NCBI GenBank assembly: GCA_023390245.1
Contig: JAEWDF010000096.1
Location: 1-31,906 of the forward strand
DNA length: 31,906 nt
Direction: 5' to 3'
Source of the DNA: Pseudomonadota bacterium
GTDB taxonomy: Bacteria > Pseudomonadota > Alphaproteobacteria > Caulobacterales > Caulobacteraceae
The first letter of the stretch is position 1; every line of letters starts with the position of its first letter. Shown piece by piece: positions 15,424 to 25,265 of the stretch. Position numbers and translations under genes: made by a program. Below the pieces are notes generated by a model that ran no database searches, had not been told where the DNA came from, and saw only the letters and a list, made by a program, of their open reading frames with translations.

Positions 15424-17457
15424 TCAATAACTGAGCCGGATCCCGGCGCTCACGGTCCTCGGCGGTCCGTAGCCGGCGACGCCGTCGCCGGTTTCGGAGA
15501 CTTCGACGTCCTCGTCGAACAGGTTGTCGGCGGCCAGCCACAGCAGGGCGCGGGAGGTCAGCCGCCACTCGGCCCGGGCGTCCAGGGTCACGGCGGCGTC
15601 CAGCACGCGGCTGTTCAGGTCGTCGTCGAAGCGGTCGGATTCGTAGCGGGCGGCGACCGCCAGGGTCAGGCGATCCGTCGCGCGCCAGTCCAGGCCGGCG
15701 GTCGCGCTCCACTCCGGCGCCTGGGCCGGGCGCAGGCCCGTCAGCTGCGGCGCGGCCGATCCGCCGTCCATCTCCGCGTCGGTCCAGGAGACGGCGCCGT
15801 TCACCGACAGCGCGGGCGTCAGCGGGGCCGAGCCGGTCAGCTCCACGCCCCAGGCGTCGATGGTCCCGGCGTTGCGCCGCTCGCGCAGCACGCCCCCGGC
15901 CGGCACGAAGCCGGCGCGCGGGAAGGTCCCCGGCCCCTCGCCGATTGTGACGTTGACGATGGCGTCCTCGATCCGGTTCCAGAACACCGTCGCGCCCCAG
16001 GCCGCCGCGCCCCGGTCGTAGGCCAGGCCCGCCTCGACACCGCGCAGGGTCTCCGGCTCCAGCGCCGCATTGGCCTCGGTGATGTCGTTGCCGACCCGAA
16101 ACGGGCGGTGCAGCTCGTTCAGCGTCGCCGGCCGGAAGCCGGAATAGGTCGCCGCCCGCGCCGCATAGCCGCCGCCCAGGTCGCGCCGGGCCGCCAGACG
16201 GGCGCTGACCACCTCGCCCGAGCGGTCGGGATCGGTCTCGTCCAGCAGGGCGGCGCCGCTGGCCAGGTCGTATTCGTAGCGGAAGCCGGCGGTGTTCTCC
16301 CAGTGGTCCCAGCGCAGGCCGCCGGCGACCAGCCAGTCGCCGCCGGTCCACGACCCGTCGACATAGCCGCCGGCGACCGAGGTCTCCCCGCCCGCCTCGC
16401 GGCCCTTGGTGAAGCCGGCGCCGGTCGGGTTGCTGAACCGCTCGTTGGTCTGGCCCTCGTTGAAGCGGGCGTCGGCGCCCAGCTCCCACTCCAGCCGGCC
16501 GCCGGCGACATCGGCCGTGCGGCGCCGCAGGGCGGCGTTGACGCCCCAGCCGGTCGCCGGGGTCTTGTACTGGTCGTTGGCCGGCGTGGTCGTGGCGCGG
16601 TCGGCCGAGACCGAGGCCGAGGTGTTGGCGAAGTCGCTGTCGATGCGCCAGGCCTGCAGACGCCAGCCATAGCCGTCGCCCTGCGGCGCCTGGGCCGCTG
16701 TGGCGCTGAGCGCATGGCCGCTGGCGTTGGCGCGCGCGCCGGCCAGGCCCGAGCCGCGGTCCTCCTCCCAGGTCGAGGCGTGCAGCGACAGGGTCGCCGG
16801 ACCGATCGGCGCATCGGCGCGGATGGCGGCGGCGCGGCTATCGAGGTCCAGAGGCGTGTCGGCCGCTCCCGCCGCCGAACCGCGAACAGGGACATAGCCG
16901 TCGCTGACCTCATGCAGGCCCGAGACGGTCAGCCGAACCGGTCCGACCAGGGCCGAGGCCGACCCGGACGCCCGCGCCCCGCCGCGCTCGGCGACCGAGG
17001 CGTCCAGCACCCCGCCCGAGGCGCGCTCGCGCAGCTGGATGGTCCCGGTCAGGGCGCCCGCGCCATAGGGGCCGGCCCCGGCGCCCCGGATCACGTCCAC
17101 GCCCTCCAGCCCCTCCGGCGCGGCCTGGGACCAGATCACCCAGCCGCCGAACGGATCGTTCAGCGGCACGCCGTCCAGCGTCACCAGCGTGCGCCCCGCG
17201 CCCGACGGCGCGACGGCGCGCAGCGAGATGCCCTGGGTGGTCGGATTGGCCGCCAGGCTGGTGGTGCGCCGGAACAGCGACACCGCCGGCACGCTGCGCA
17301 AGGCCTCGTCCAGCCGCGCCGACCGCTCCAGCACCGCCTCGTCCAGACGAACCACCGAGAAGGCGGCGTCGGCGGCGGCGGGCGGCAGACGCGCCGCCGT
17401 CACCACGACATCGGATACCTGGGCGGGCGGGAGAGGGGGCGGAGCGTCCTGGACCAT
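15424..17457 (-). CDS. TonB-dependent receptor without visible signal peptide
   Basis: A 677-residue receptor with a clear plug (about 14-150: SDVVVTAARLPPAAADAAFSVVRL; GAGRTLVTLDGVPLNDPFGGWVIW; EGVDVIRGAGAGPYGAGALTGTI) and a barrel with the TonB-receptor C-box (LWLAADNLFDEDVEVSETGDG...) ending in terminal Tyr (GIRLSY). LNELHRPFRVGNDITEANAALEPE is typical of haem/siderophore/cobalamin receptors. The N-terminus MVQDAPPPLPPAQ has no signal sequence. An in-frame TAA lies 17 codons upstream, the other two frames of the 48-nt gap after the mpl-like gene encode nothing hydrophobic, and no SD is seen. The export signal may have been lost by deletion. By position it would supply substrate to the PepSY/DUF2271 reductase system. 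Confidence 0.88.
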   Translation of the reverse strand: MVQDAPPPLPPAQVSDVVVTAARLPPAAADAAFSVVRLDEAVLERSARLDEALRSVPAVSLFRRTTSLAANPTTQGISLRAVAPSGAGRTLVTLDGVPLNDPFGGWVIWSQAAPEGLEGVDVIRGAGAGPYGAGALTGTIQLRERASGGVLDASVAERGGARASGSASALVGPVRLTVSGLHEVSDGYVPVRGSAAGAADTPLDLDSRAAAIRADAPIGPATLSLHASTWEEDRGSGLAGARANASGHALSATAAQAPQGDGYGWRLQAWRIDSDFANTSASVSADRATTTPANDQYKTPATGWGVNAALRRRTADVAGGRLEWELGADARFNEGQTNERFSNPTGAGFTKGREAGGETSVAGGYVDGSWTGGDWLVAGGLRWDHWENTAGFRYEYDLASGAALLDETDPDRSGEVVSARLAARRDLGGGYAARAATYSGFRPATLNELHRPFRVGNDITEANAALEPETLRGVEAGLAYDRGAAAWGATVFWNRIEDAIVNVTIGEGPGTFPRAGFVPAGGVLRERRNAGTIDAWGVELTGSAPLTPALSVNGAVSWTDAEMDGGSAAPQLTGLRPAQAPEWSATAGLDWRATDRLTLAVAARYESDRFDDDLNSRVLDAAVTLDARAEWRLTSRALLWLAADNLFDEDVEVSETGDGVAGYGPPRTVSAGIRLSY

Positions 17458-17505
17458 GAGCGGGACAATACAGACCCGCGCGAAGGGTTCGACCCCCGGT
17501 TGGCC

Positions 17506-18906
17506 TTATTTCACCAGACGGTACAAGAGGTCGCCCGCGAAGGTCGACAGGGTGTCGTCGCGCGCGCCCATGACCACGATGCGGTCGCCCGGCCGGGCCA
17601 GGTCGACGATGCGGTCGCCGCAGGCCGCCCGGTCCTTCAGCGCCTCGGCGTTGCGGCCGGCGGCGCGCACCCCCGAAGCGATGTCCTCCGATCCCACGCT
17701 GCGATCGGTGGTGCCGCCGTAATAGACCGGCTCGGGCATCAGCAGCACGTCGTCCTCGCGCAGCAGGCCGGCGAAGCCGTCGATGAACTCGTCCTTCATC
17801 AGCTTCAGCGGGCCGAAGCCGTGCGGCTGGAACAGGATCAGCAGACGGCCGGGGAAGGCGTGCAGCGCCTTCAGCGTGGCGGCGATCTTGTCCGGGTTGT
17901 GGGCGAAGTCGTCGATGACGGTGATCCCGTTTACGGTCCCGACCACCTCCATGCGCCGCCGGATGCCGGTGAAGGTCTCCAGCGCCCGGGCCGCCTCGGC
18001 GACCTCCACGCCCAGCGCCTTGACCGCCCCCAGCGCCGCCAGGGCGTTGGCGACATTGTGCGCGCCCGGCACGTTCAGCGTGACGATCCGGGACGCGCCG
18101 CCCGCCTGCCGCAGTTCGAGGCGCATGCCGGCGGGCAGGGGCTCCAGGGCGTGGGCGGACAGGTCGGCCGCCTCCTCCCCCAGGGCGAAGGTGATCGCCC
18201 GGCCGGCGGGCAGGTCCTGGGCCAGGGCCGCCGTCTCCGGGTTGTCCAGGTTCAGCACCGCCGTCCGCGACCGCGCGACGAAGCCGCCGAACAACTCGCG
18301 CAGCTCCTCCATCGACTTGTGATCCAGCGAGATGTTGGACACCACCGCCACCGTCGGCTCGTAGCGGGCGATGGAGCCGTCGCTCTCATCCACCTCCGAC
18401 ACGAACAGGTCCGGGCGGCCGATCAGGGCGCTGGCGAACGGGTGGTCGGCGTCGGCGAAGTTCTTCATCACCGCCCCGTTCATCACCGTCGGCGCGCGCC
18501 CGGCCTGCGACAGGATCCAGGCGATCATGCCGGTGATGGTCGACTTGCCGCTGGTGCCCGCCACGCCCACGGAGGTCCCGGCCGCGTTGAACAGTTCGCT
18601 GAGGAGCTGGGGGCGGGTCTTGATCGTCGCGCCGACGCGCCGGGCCGCGCCGATGTCGGGCACGGTGTCCTCGACCGCGCCGGTGGCGATCACGATCTGG
18701 TCGGGCCGCGTGACGCCCGAGCCGTCCTGGGGATGCAGCGCCACGCCGTGGGCGCGCAGCCAGTCGAACTTCTCGGGCGTGCGGCCCTGGTCCAGCGCCC
18801 GGTCCGAACCCTCGATGGCGGCGCCGCCCGCCTGGACGATCAGGGCCAGCGGCAGCATGCCCGACCCGCCGATGCCGCAGAAGAAGTAGGACGCCGCTTG
18901 ATTCAT
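17506..18906 (-). CDS. mpl: Mur ligase, probably UDP-MurNAc:murein-tripeptide ligase (Mpl-like)
   Basis: A 466-residue Mur ligase: N-terminal Rossmann domain (FFCGIGGSGM, 8-17), ATP-binding P-loop GTSGKST (117-123), central domain with EVDESDGS and SNISLDHKSMEEL, and C-terminal domain with GIRRRMEVVG and DDFAHNPDKI (332-341). MurC and Mpl share this layout; DDFAHxP is the Mpl-style form, while the end (MGARDDTLSTFAGDLLYRL) is MurC-like. I favour Mpl because the divergent neighbour is an LD-carboxypeptidase, which produces the tripeptide Mpl re-uses, and because murC normally sits in the dcw cluster. Start ATG at 18906 is chosen because the Rossmann motif begins eight residues later; the frame is open further upstream without family residues. 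Confidence 0.85.
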   Translation of the reverse strand: MNQAASYFFCGIGGSGMLPLALIVQAGGAAIEGSDRALDQGRTPEKFDWLRAHGVALHPQDGSGVTRPDQIVIATGAVEDTVPDIGAARRVGATIKTRPQLLSELFNAAGTSVGVAGTSGKSTITGMIAWILSQAGRAPTVMNGAVMKNFADADHPFASALIGRPDLFVSEVDESDGSIARYEPTVAVVSNISLDHKSMEELRELFGGFVARSRTAVLNLDNPETAALAQDLPAGRAITFALGEEAADLSAHALEPLPAGMRLELRQAGGASRIVTLNVPGAHNVANALAALGAVKALGVEVAEAARALETFTGIRRRMEVVGTVNGITVIDDFAHNPDKIAATLKALHAFPGRLLILFQPHGFGPLKLMKDEFIDGFAGLLREDDVLLMPEPVYYGGTTDRSVGSEDIASGVRAAGRNAEALKDRAACGDRIVDLARPGDRIVVMGARDDTLSTFAGDLLYRLVK

Positions 18907-18978
18907 CGCCTGGAAACCGGGAGGACGGGAAACCGCCTGACTAGCACGGGCGACCGGCCGGGAAAGACGGAACTTGCC

Positions 18979-19800
18979 ATGAAGATCGGCGTCGTCATCG
19001 CCAGTTCGCGCTTCACCCGGGAACGGGCCAGGGCCGTCGAGGCCTGGTTCGCCGCCAATATTCCCGACGGGTCGATCTCGGTGGTCTTCCATCCGGCCTG
19101 CTTCCTGAAGCACGGCCATTTCGCCGGGGACGACCACGCGCGGGCCGAGGCCTTCATCGAATTCGCCAACGACCCGCGCATCGACGCGGTCTGGTTCGGG
19201 CGCGGCGGCTATGGCTCCTGCCGCATCGCCGAGGCGGTGGTCCCTCGCCTGACCGCGGCGGCCCGCAAGAAGCCGTACATGGGCTATTCCGACGCCGGCA
19301 GCCTGCTGGCCGCCCTCTACAAGGCCGGTTTCCCGCATCTGGCGCACGGGCCGATGGCGTCGGATACGCTGCGCAGCGACGCCACGGCCTGGCGGGCGCT
19401 GAACTGGTTCACGCGGCGCGACCCGGCCTCGCTGGAGCCCTCCCTTCTGGAGGACCCGCGTCCCGCGGTCGCCTTCAACCTGACCATCATCGACCAGCTG
19501 GTCGGCACGGCGTTGGAGCCCGACCTGTCCGGCCATGTGCTGATGCTGGAGGAGGTGTCCGAGGCGCTGTACCGAGTCGACCGGATGATGTTCCACCTGA
19601 CCGGCCAGGATTCGATCCGCAAGGTCGCCGGCATCCGCCTGGGGCGCGTCTCCGATGTCACGCCCAACGATCCGGACTTCGGTCAGACGCCGGAGGAAAT
19701 CGTTCGATACTGGTGCCTGAGATCGGGAATCCCTTACCTCGGACCGGCCGATATCGGGCACGACGCCGCCAACAGGATCGTTCCCTTCGGCAAACGCTGA
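18979..19800 (+). CDS. ldcA: LD-carboxypeptidase, peptidase family S66
   Basis: S66 peptidases remove the terminal D-Ala from murein tetrapeptides in the cytoplasm during cell-wall recycling. The 273-residue protein keeps the Ser-Glu-His triad: Ser104 in YMGYSDAGS, Glu191/Glu192 in VLMLEEVSE, and His261 in DIGHDAANRIVPFG. GRGGYGSCRI and HGPMASD are further family blocks. ATG 18979 is 72 nt from the divergent Mur ligase start, so the two promoters share this short region. No signal peptide is present, as expected for LdcA. The frame is open far upstream on the opposite strand of other genes, but only the sequence from 18979 is family-like. Confidence 0.92.
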   Translation: MKIGVVIASSRFTRERARAVEAWFAANIPDGSISVVFHPACFLKHGHFAGDDHARAEAFIEFANDPRIDAVWFGRGGYGSCRIAEAVVPRLTAAARKKPYMGYSDAGSLLAALYKAGFPHLAHGPMASDTLRSDATAWRALNWFTRRDPASLEPSLLEDPRPAVAFNLTIIDQLVGTALEPDLSGHVLMLEEVSEALYRVDRMMFHLTGQDSIRKVAGIRLGRVSDVTPNDPDFGQTPEEIVRYWCLRSGIPYLGPADIGHDAANRIVPFGKR

Positions 19801-19985
19801 TCGGCCGTGTCCGGAACCGGACGGTAGCGCGGGCGCCACAGTCTGGCCGCGATCGCGGATCGCCTGCGCCAAGGTCTCTCGACAGGCCGGCGATCGCTGC
19901 GTCAGATGCGGGTCCGCGAGGCGTTAGGACTTCGTTAAGCCAAGGCGTTGGGGGACGCTGCGGTTTGCGCCTTATGCGATGCGGC

Positions 19986-20021
19986 GGTCCGTCCGGACCT
20001 CGGGGGATGCCCGGACGGACC
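19986..20021. repeat. perfect 11-bp inverted repeat between ldcA and the patatin gene
   Basis: GGTCCGTCCGG (19986-19996) and CCGGACGGACC (20011-20021) with a 14-nt loop, in the 245-nt gap between the convergent ldcA and patatin-like genes (19801-20045). No T run follows on either strand, so it is at best an atypical terminator. I see nothing else in this gap. Confidence 0.5.
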
Positions 20022-20045
20022 GTCTGATCGACCCGTTCCGAAACC

Positions 20046-21296
20046 CTATCGCCGATCCGGTCCGCCCTGGTCCGCCGCGCCCTGGTCCGCCGCGCCTTGC
20101 GCCGCCACCGCGTCGCTGGCGGAGGTCTCGGCCTGCGGCGCCAGGATCGGCGCGGCCCGCCCCTGGGCGTCGATGACGGTGCGCCAGGCCCGCCCCGCCG
20201 CCACCGCCGCCCGCCCCGCCTGGTAGAGACGGGTCATGTTCTCCTGGCCGAAGTCCAGGCTGTCCTCCTCGGTCTCCGGGCCGATCATGGCGACGTTCAT
20301 GACCATGCCGTTGGCGCGGGCGAACTGGGCGGTGTTGGCCAGGTCGGCGCGGGTGATGGCCTTCATCATGGTGTCGAAGCTGCGCGCGGCGATGCGCGCC
20401 GGGCTCAGGGTCGCGACCTGGAATTTCGGATCGGGCTTGCCGTTGATCAGCACCCAGATGCGGCCCTTGCCCTGGCTGCCCAGGTTGTTCTCCAGCAGCA
20501 GCGGCTCCGGCGCCACCAGGAAGTTGGCCACCGTGCCACCGTCGACATGGACCTCGCTGACATGTCCCCCGGCGTAGTCGTAGGTCAGCGGCACCGGCGG
20601 GAAGGCGCCCGGAATGCTGGCCGAGGCGATCAGGACGTTGACGAACAGCAGCCGCGACGGGGTGTCGTCGCGCGCGGCCAGGGCGCCCATGTCCCAGACG
20701 ATCTGGGTCTGGGTGTCCAGGCTGGTGGTCGCCACATACAGCCGCCGGCCCTTGGCGTGCTCGGCCGCGACGGCCCGCAACAGGGCCTCGTCGACGTTCT
20801 CCAGCACCAGGTCGCGCAGCGGCGCGGGGTTGAACACGCCCGGCAGGAACAGGGCCAGCAGGCCGCGCGACTTCAGAAGGCCGCTGGCCTGGCCGCTGGT
20901 GTAGGCGTGCTCCAGCGCCGGGTCGAAGGCGCGCCCGGCGAAGACGAAGGGGGCGATCAGCGCGCCGGTGGACACGCCGGTCACCACCTCGAACTCGGGC
21001 CGGTCGCCCTGTTCGGTCCAGCCGGTCATCACGCCCGCGCCGAACGACCCGTTCGCGCCGCCGCCCGACAGGGCCAGCAGGTCGAAGCGGCCGTCGACCG
21101 GGGCCTGGGCGGCGCGGCGCGTGTCGGCGGCGAACCGCTCCCGCGCCTCGGGCACGGCGAAGTCGTAGCGCCACGGCGGACTGGCCTGGGCCAGCTGCCG
21201 GGCGGTGAAATCGTCGCGGGGAATGGTCTGGCAGGCGGCTGTCGCCAGCAGAAGCAACGCCAGGCCGAGCAGGGCGAGGGGCGAACGCGTTTTCAT
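20046..21296 (-). CDS. patatin-like phospholipase lipoprotein
   Basis: A 416-residue lipoprotein: signal with lipobox ATAAC, lipidated Cys22. The patatin fold shows the oxyanion loop SGGGANGSFGAG (77-88), the nucleophile Ser109 in GVSTG, and the catalytic Asp252 in VDGGT. These lipid acyl hydrolases act on phospholipids or lysophospholipids; attachment to the envelope suggests membrane lipid turnover. The C-terminal tail holds a short tandem repeat, AADQG-AADQG (15-nt unit at 20064-20078 and 20079-20093), likely unstructured. It is a stand-alone gene divergent from dnaG with an 83-nt gap. Confidence 0.92.
   Translation of the reverse strand: MKTRSPLALLGLALLLLATAACQTIPRDDFTARQLAQASPPWRYDFAVPEARERFAADTRRAAQAPVDGRFDLLALSGGGANGSFGAGVMTGWTEQGDRPEFEVVTGVSTGALIAPFVFAGRAFDPALEHAYTSGQASGLLKSRGLLALFLPGVFNPAPLRDLVLENVDEALLRAVAAEHAKGRRLYVATTSLDTQTQIVWDMGALAARDDTPSRLLFVNVLIASASIPGAFPPVPLTYDYAGGHVSEVHVDGGTVANFLVAPEPLLLENNLGSQGKGRIWVLINGKPDPKFQVATLSPARIAARSFDTMMKAITRADLANTAQFARANGMVMNVAMIGPETEEDSLDFGQENMTRLYQAGRAAVAAGRAWRTVIDAQGRAAPILAPQAETSASDAVAAQGAADQGAADQGGPDRR
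20064..20093. repeat. two tandem 15-nt units in the patatin gene tail
   Basis: Two identical GCCCTGGTCCGCCGC units encode repeated AADQG on the minus strand, followed by a degenerate third. This is a small slippage-prone coding repeat at the protein C-terminus. Confidence 0.6.
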
Positions 21297-21379
21297 AGGA
21301 AACCTTTGGCTCAGTCCCAGCCGGCCCGCAAGCGAGTCGGCGGGAGCGATCCGGCTGGCGCGGCCAGGGCCTTGGGGCT

Positions 21380-23248
21380 ATGGGTTCGGCGGTGCGGTTC
21401 GACGAGCGCTACATCGAGGAGCTGAAGGCCCGCCTTCGCCCGTCCGACGTGATCGGGCGGACGGTGAAGCTCAAGCGCCAGGGGCGCGAATTCGTCGGCC
21501 TGTCGCCCTTCACCAAGGAGAAGTCGCCCAGCTTCTTCGTCAATGACGACAAGGGCTTCTTCCACGACTTCAGTTCCGGCAAGCACGGCGACATCATCTC
21601 CTTCCTGCAGGAGACCGAGCGGCTCAGCTTCGTCGAGGCGGTCCAGCGCCTGGCCGGCGAGGCGGGCATGGCCCTGCCGGTCGAGGACCCGCAGGCGATC
21701 GAGCGCGAGCAGAAGCGCCAGGGCCTGTCGGACTGGATGGACCTGGCCCAGAAGTGGTTCTCGGCCAATCTGCGCCGCAACGTCGGCAAGGCGGCGCGGG
21801 AGTATCTGGAGCAGCGCGGCCTGCCCGAGGACCAGTGGGAGCGCTTCGGCCTGGGCTATGCGCCCAACGATCGCGAGGGGCTGAAGCAGGCGCTGATCCA
21901 GCGCGGCGCCAAGCCGGCCGAGCTGGTCGAGGCGGGCCTGCTGATCGCGCCCGAGAGCGGCGGGGCGCCCTATGATCGGTTCCGCGACCGGCTGATGTTC
22001 CCGATCCTGGATGCGCGGGGCCGCATCGTCAGCTTCGGCGGACGGGCCATGAATCCCGACGACCGGGCGAAGTATCTGAACGGCCCGGAAAGCCCGCTGT
22101 TTCACAAGGGCGCGACCCTCTACGGCCTGCCCGAGGCGCGGCGCATCCTGGGCGCGGAGAGCAAGAACGACCAGCCCATCGTCGTGGTCGAAGGCTATAT
22201 GGACGTCATCGCCTGCCAGCGCGCGGGCCTGCCGGCCGTGGCGCCGATGGGCACGGCCCTGACCGAGGAGCAGATGGAGCGGCTGTGGCGCGTCAGCCAC
22301 GAGCCCGTGCTGTGCTTCGACGGCGACGCGGCGGGCCTGCGCGCCGCCTATCGCGCGGTCGAGCGCGCCCTGCCGCAACTGAAGCCGGGCCGGTCGTTCC
22401 GCTTCTGCCTGCTGGGCGGCGGCAAGGACCCGGACGACATCCTCCGCGACCAGGGCGCGCCGGCGCTGCGCCAGGCGGTCGCCGAGACCCACGCCTTCGT
22501 CGAGGTCCTGTTCCGCCGCGAGCAGGAGGTGGAGCCGCTGGACACGCCCGAGCGTCGCGCCGGCTTCAAGGGCCGGCTGCGCCAGGCCGCCCAGGCGATC
22601 CAGGACAAGGACCTGGCCGAACAGTACCGCCGCGACCTGTTCGACCGCTTCGACGCCCTGTTCCCGCGCGCGCCGTCCCGCGCGCCCTGGACGCCCGGCG
22701 GCCGGGGCCGTTTTGGCCCGCCGCCGGTCCAGGGCCAGACGGTCGAGGGCGCCCAGGCGATGCAGAGCCTGTCGCGCGCCATCCAGCCGGTGCCGGCCGC
22801 CCTGGCGCACGCGGTGATCGACGATCCCGAACGGATGGACGATCACATCGAGGCCATCGCCACCCACGGTTTCGGCGACAAGGCGCTGGACGGGCTGGCG
22901 CAGGAGCTGGTCCGCCTGCATCTGTCGGGACAATCCCTTGACTCGGCCGCCCTGCGTCGCCATCTGGCGCAATCGGGTCATGACGCCTTGATGCGCGAGG
23001 TCGAGAAGGCGGCGGCAAAGTCCGGCGCGCCATTCCTGGCTGCAGACAAGCCCCTCGGCGAGGCGAGGATCCGATGGTCGCAGGCGTTCGACGCTTCGAC
23101 GCGCGTCGCCGCGTTGGAGGACGCCTTGGCCCAGGCGCGCGATGCGCCGGGGCAGGATGAGGCGTTCCGCCGGCTGAAGGCCGAGCGGGATGCGCTTCGC
23201 CGTGCGATCAAAGCCGGGACGATATGGGAAGACAGCGCGGACACGTAA
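21380..23248 (+). CDS. dnaG: DNA primase
   Basis: DnaG makes RNA primers at the replication fork. Of 622 residues, the N-terminal zinc-binding-type domain (about 7-100) is present in fold but lacks its ligands: the usual C-P-F-H is S42-P-F-T45, and the later H-C-F-G-C is H-D63-F-S-S66. The core follows with KYLNGPESPLFHKG, the TOPRIM EGYMDV (about residue 274), PMGTALTEEQ, and DGDAAGLRA. The C-terminal helicase-binding region is alpha-helical and poorly conserved. ATG at 21380 is the start used; an in-frame GTG four codons later (MRFDERYIEEL) is equally family-like and may be the true start. It is followed by rpoD after 72 nt, the classic macromolecular-synthesis order without rpsU. Confidence 0.96.
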   Translation: MGSAVRFDERYIEELKARLRPSDVIGRTVKLKRQGREFVGLSPFTKEKSPSFFVNDDKGFFHDFSSGKHGDIISFLQETERLSFVEAVQRLAGEAGMALPVEDPQAIEREQKRQGLSDWMDLAQKWFSANLRRNVGKAAREYLEQRGLPEDQWERFGLGYAPNDREGLKQALIQRGAKPAELVEAGLLIAPESGGAPYDRFRDRLMFPILDARGRIVSFGGRAMNPDDRAKYLNGPESPLFHKGATLYGLPEARRILGAESKNDQPIVVVEGYMDVIACQRAGLPAVAPMGTALTEEQMERLWRVSHEPVLCFDGDAAGLRAAYRAVERALPQLKPGRSFRFCLLGGGKDPDDILRDQGAPALRQAVAETHAFVEVLFRREQEVEPLDTPERRAGFKGRLRQAAQAIQDKDLAEQYRRDLFDRFDALFPRAPSRAPWTPGGRGRFGPPPVQGQTVEGAQAMQSLSRAIQPVPAALAHAVIDDPERMDDHIEAIATHGFGDKALDGLAQELVRLHLSGQSLDSAALRRHLAQSGHDALMREVEKAAAKSGAPFLAADKPLGEARIRWSQAFDASTRVAALEDALAQARDAPGQDEAFRRLKAERDALRRAIKAGTIWEDSADT

Positions 23249-23277
23249 CCTTACGCACCGCCAGGCATTGTATTTTC

Positions 23278-23304
23278 GTCGGGGGGCCTGATCACCTCCC
23301 CGAC
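23278..23304 (+). promoter_or_regulatory. hairpin in the dnaG-rpoD spacer
   Basis: GTCGGGG (23278-23284) can pair with CCCCGAC (23298-23304), extendable by two pairs, in the 72-nt spacer. It lies 16 nt before the rpoD ATG. It may be a leader hairpin or attenuator in the macromolecular-synthesis operon; there is no T run, so it is not a classic terminator. Confidence 0.4.
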
Positions 23305-23320
23305 TGGAGACGGACTGAAT

Positions 23321-25255
<1,935 letters not shown>

Positions 25256-25265
25256 GGCTTCGGCG

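Noticed and set aside
23278..23304. Classic Rho-independent terminator between dnaG and rpoD
   Set aside because: Stem is present but there is no T run, and rpoD begins 16 nt later.
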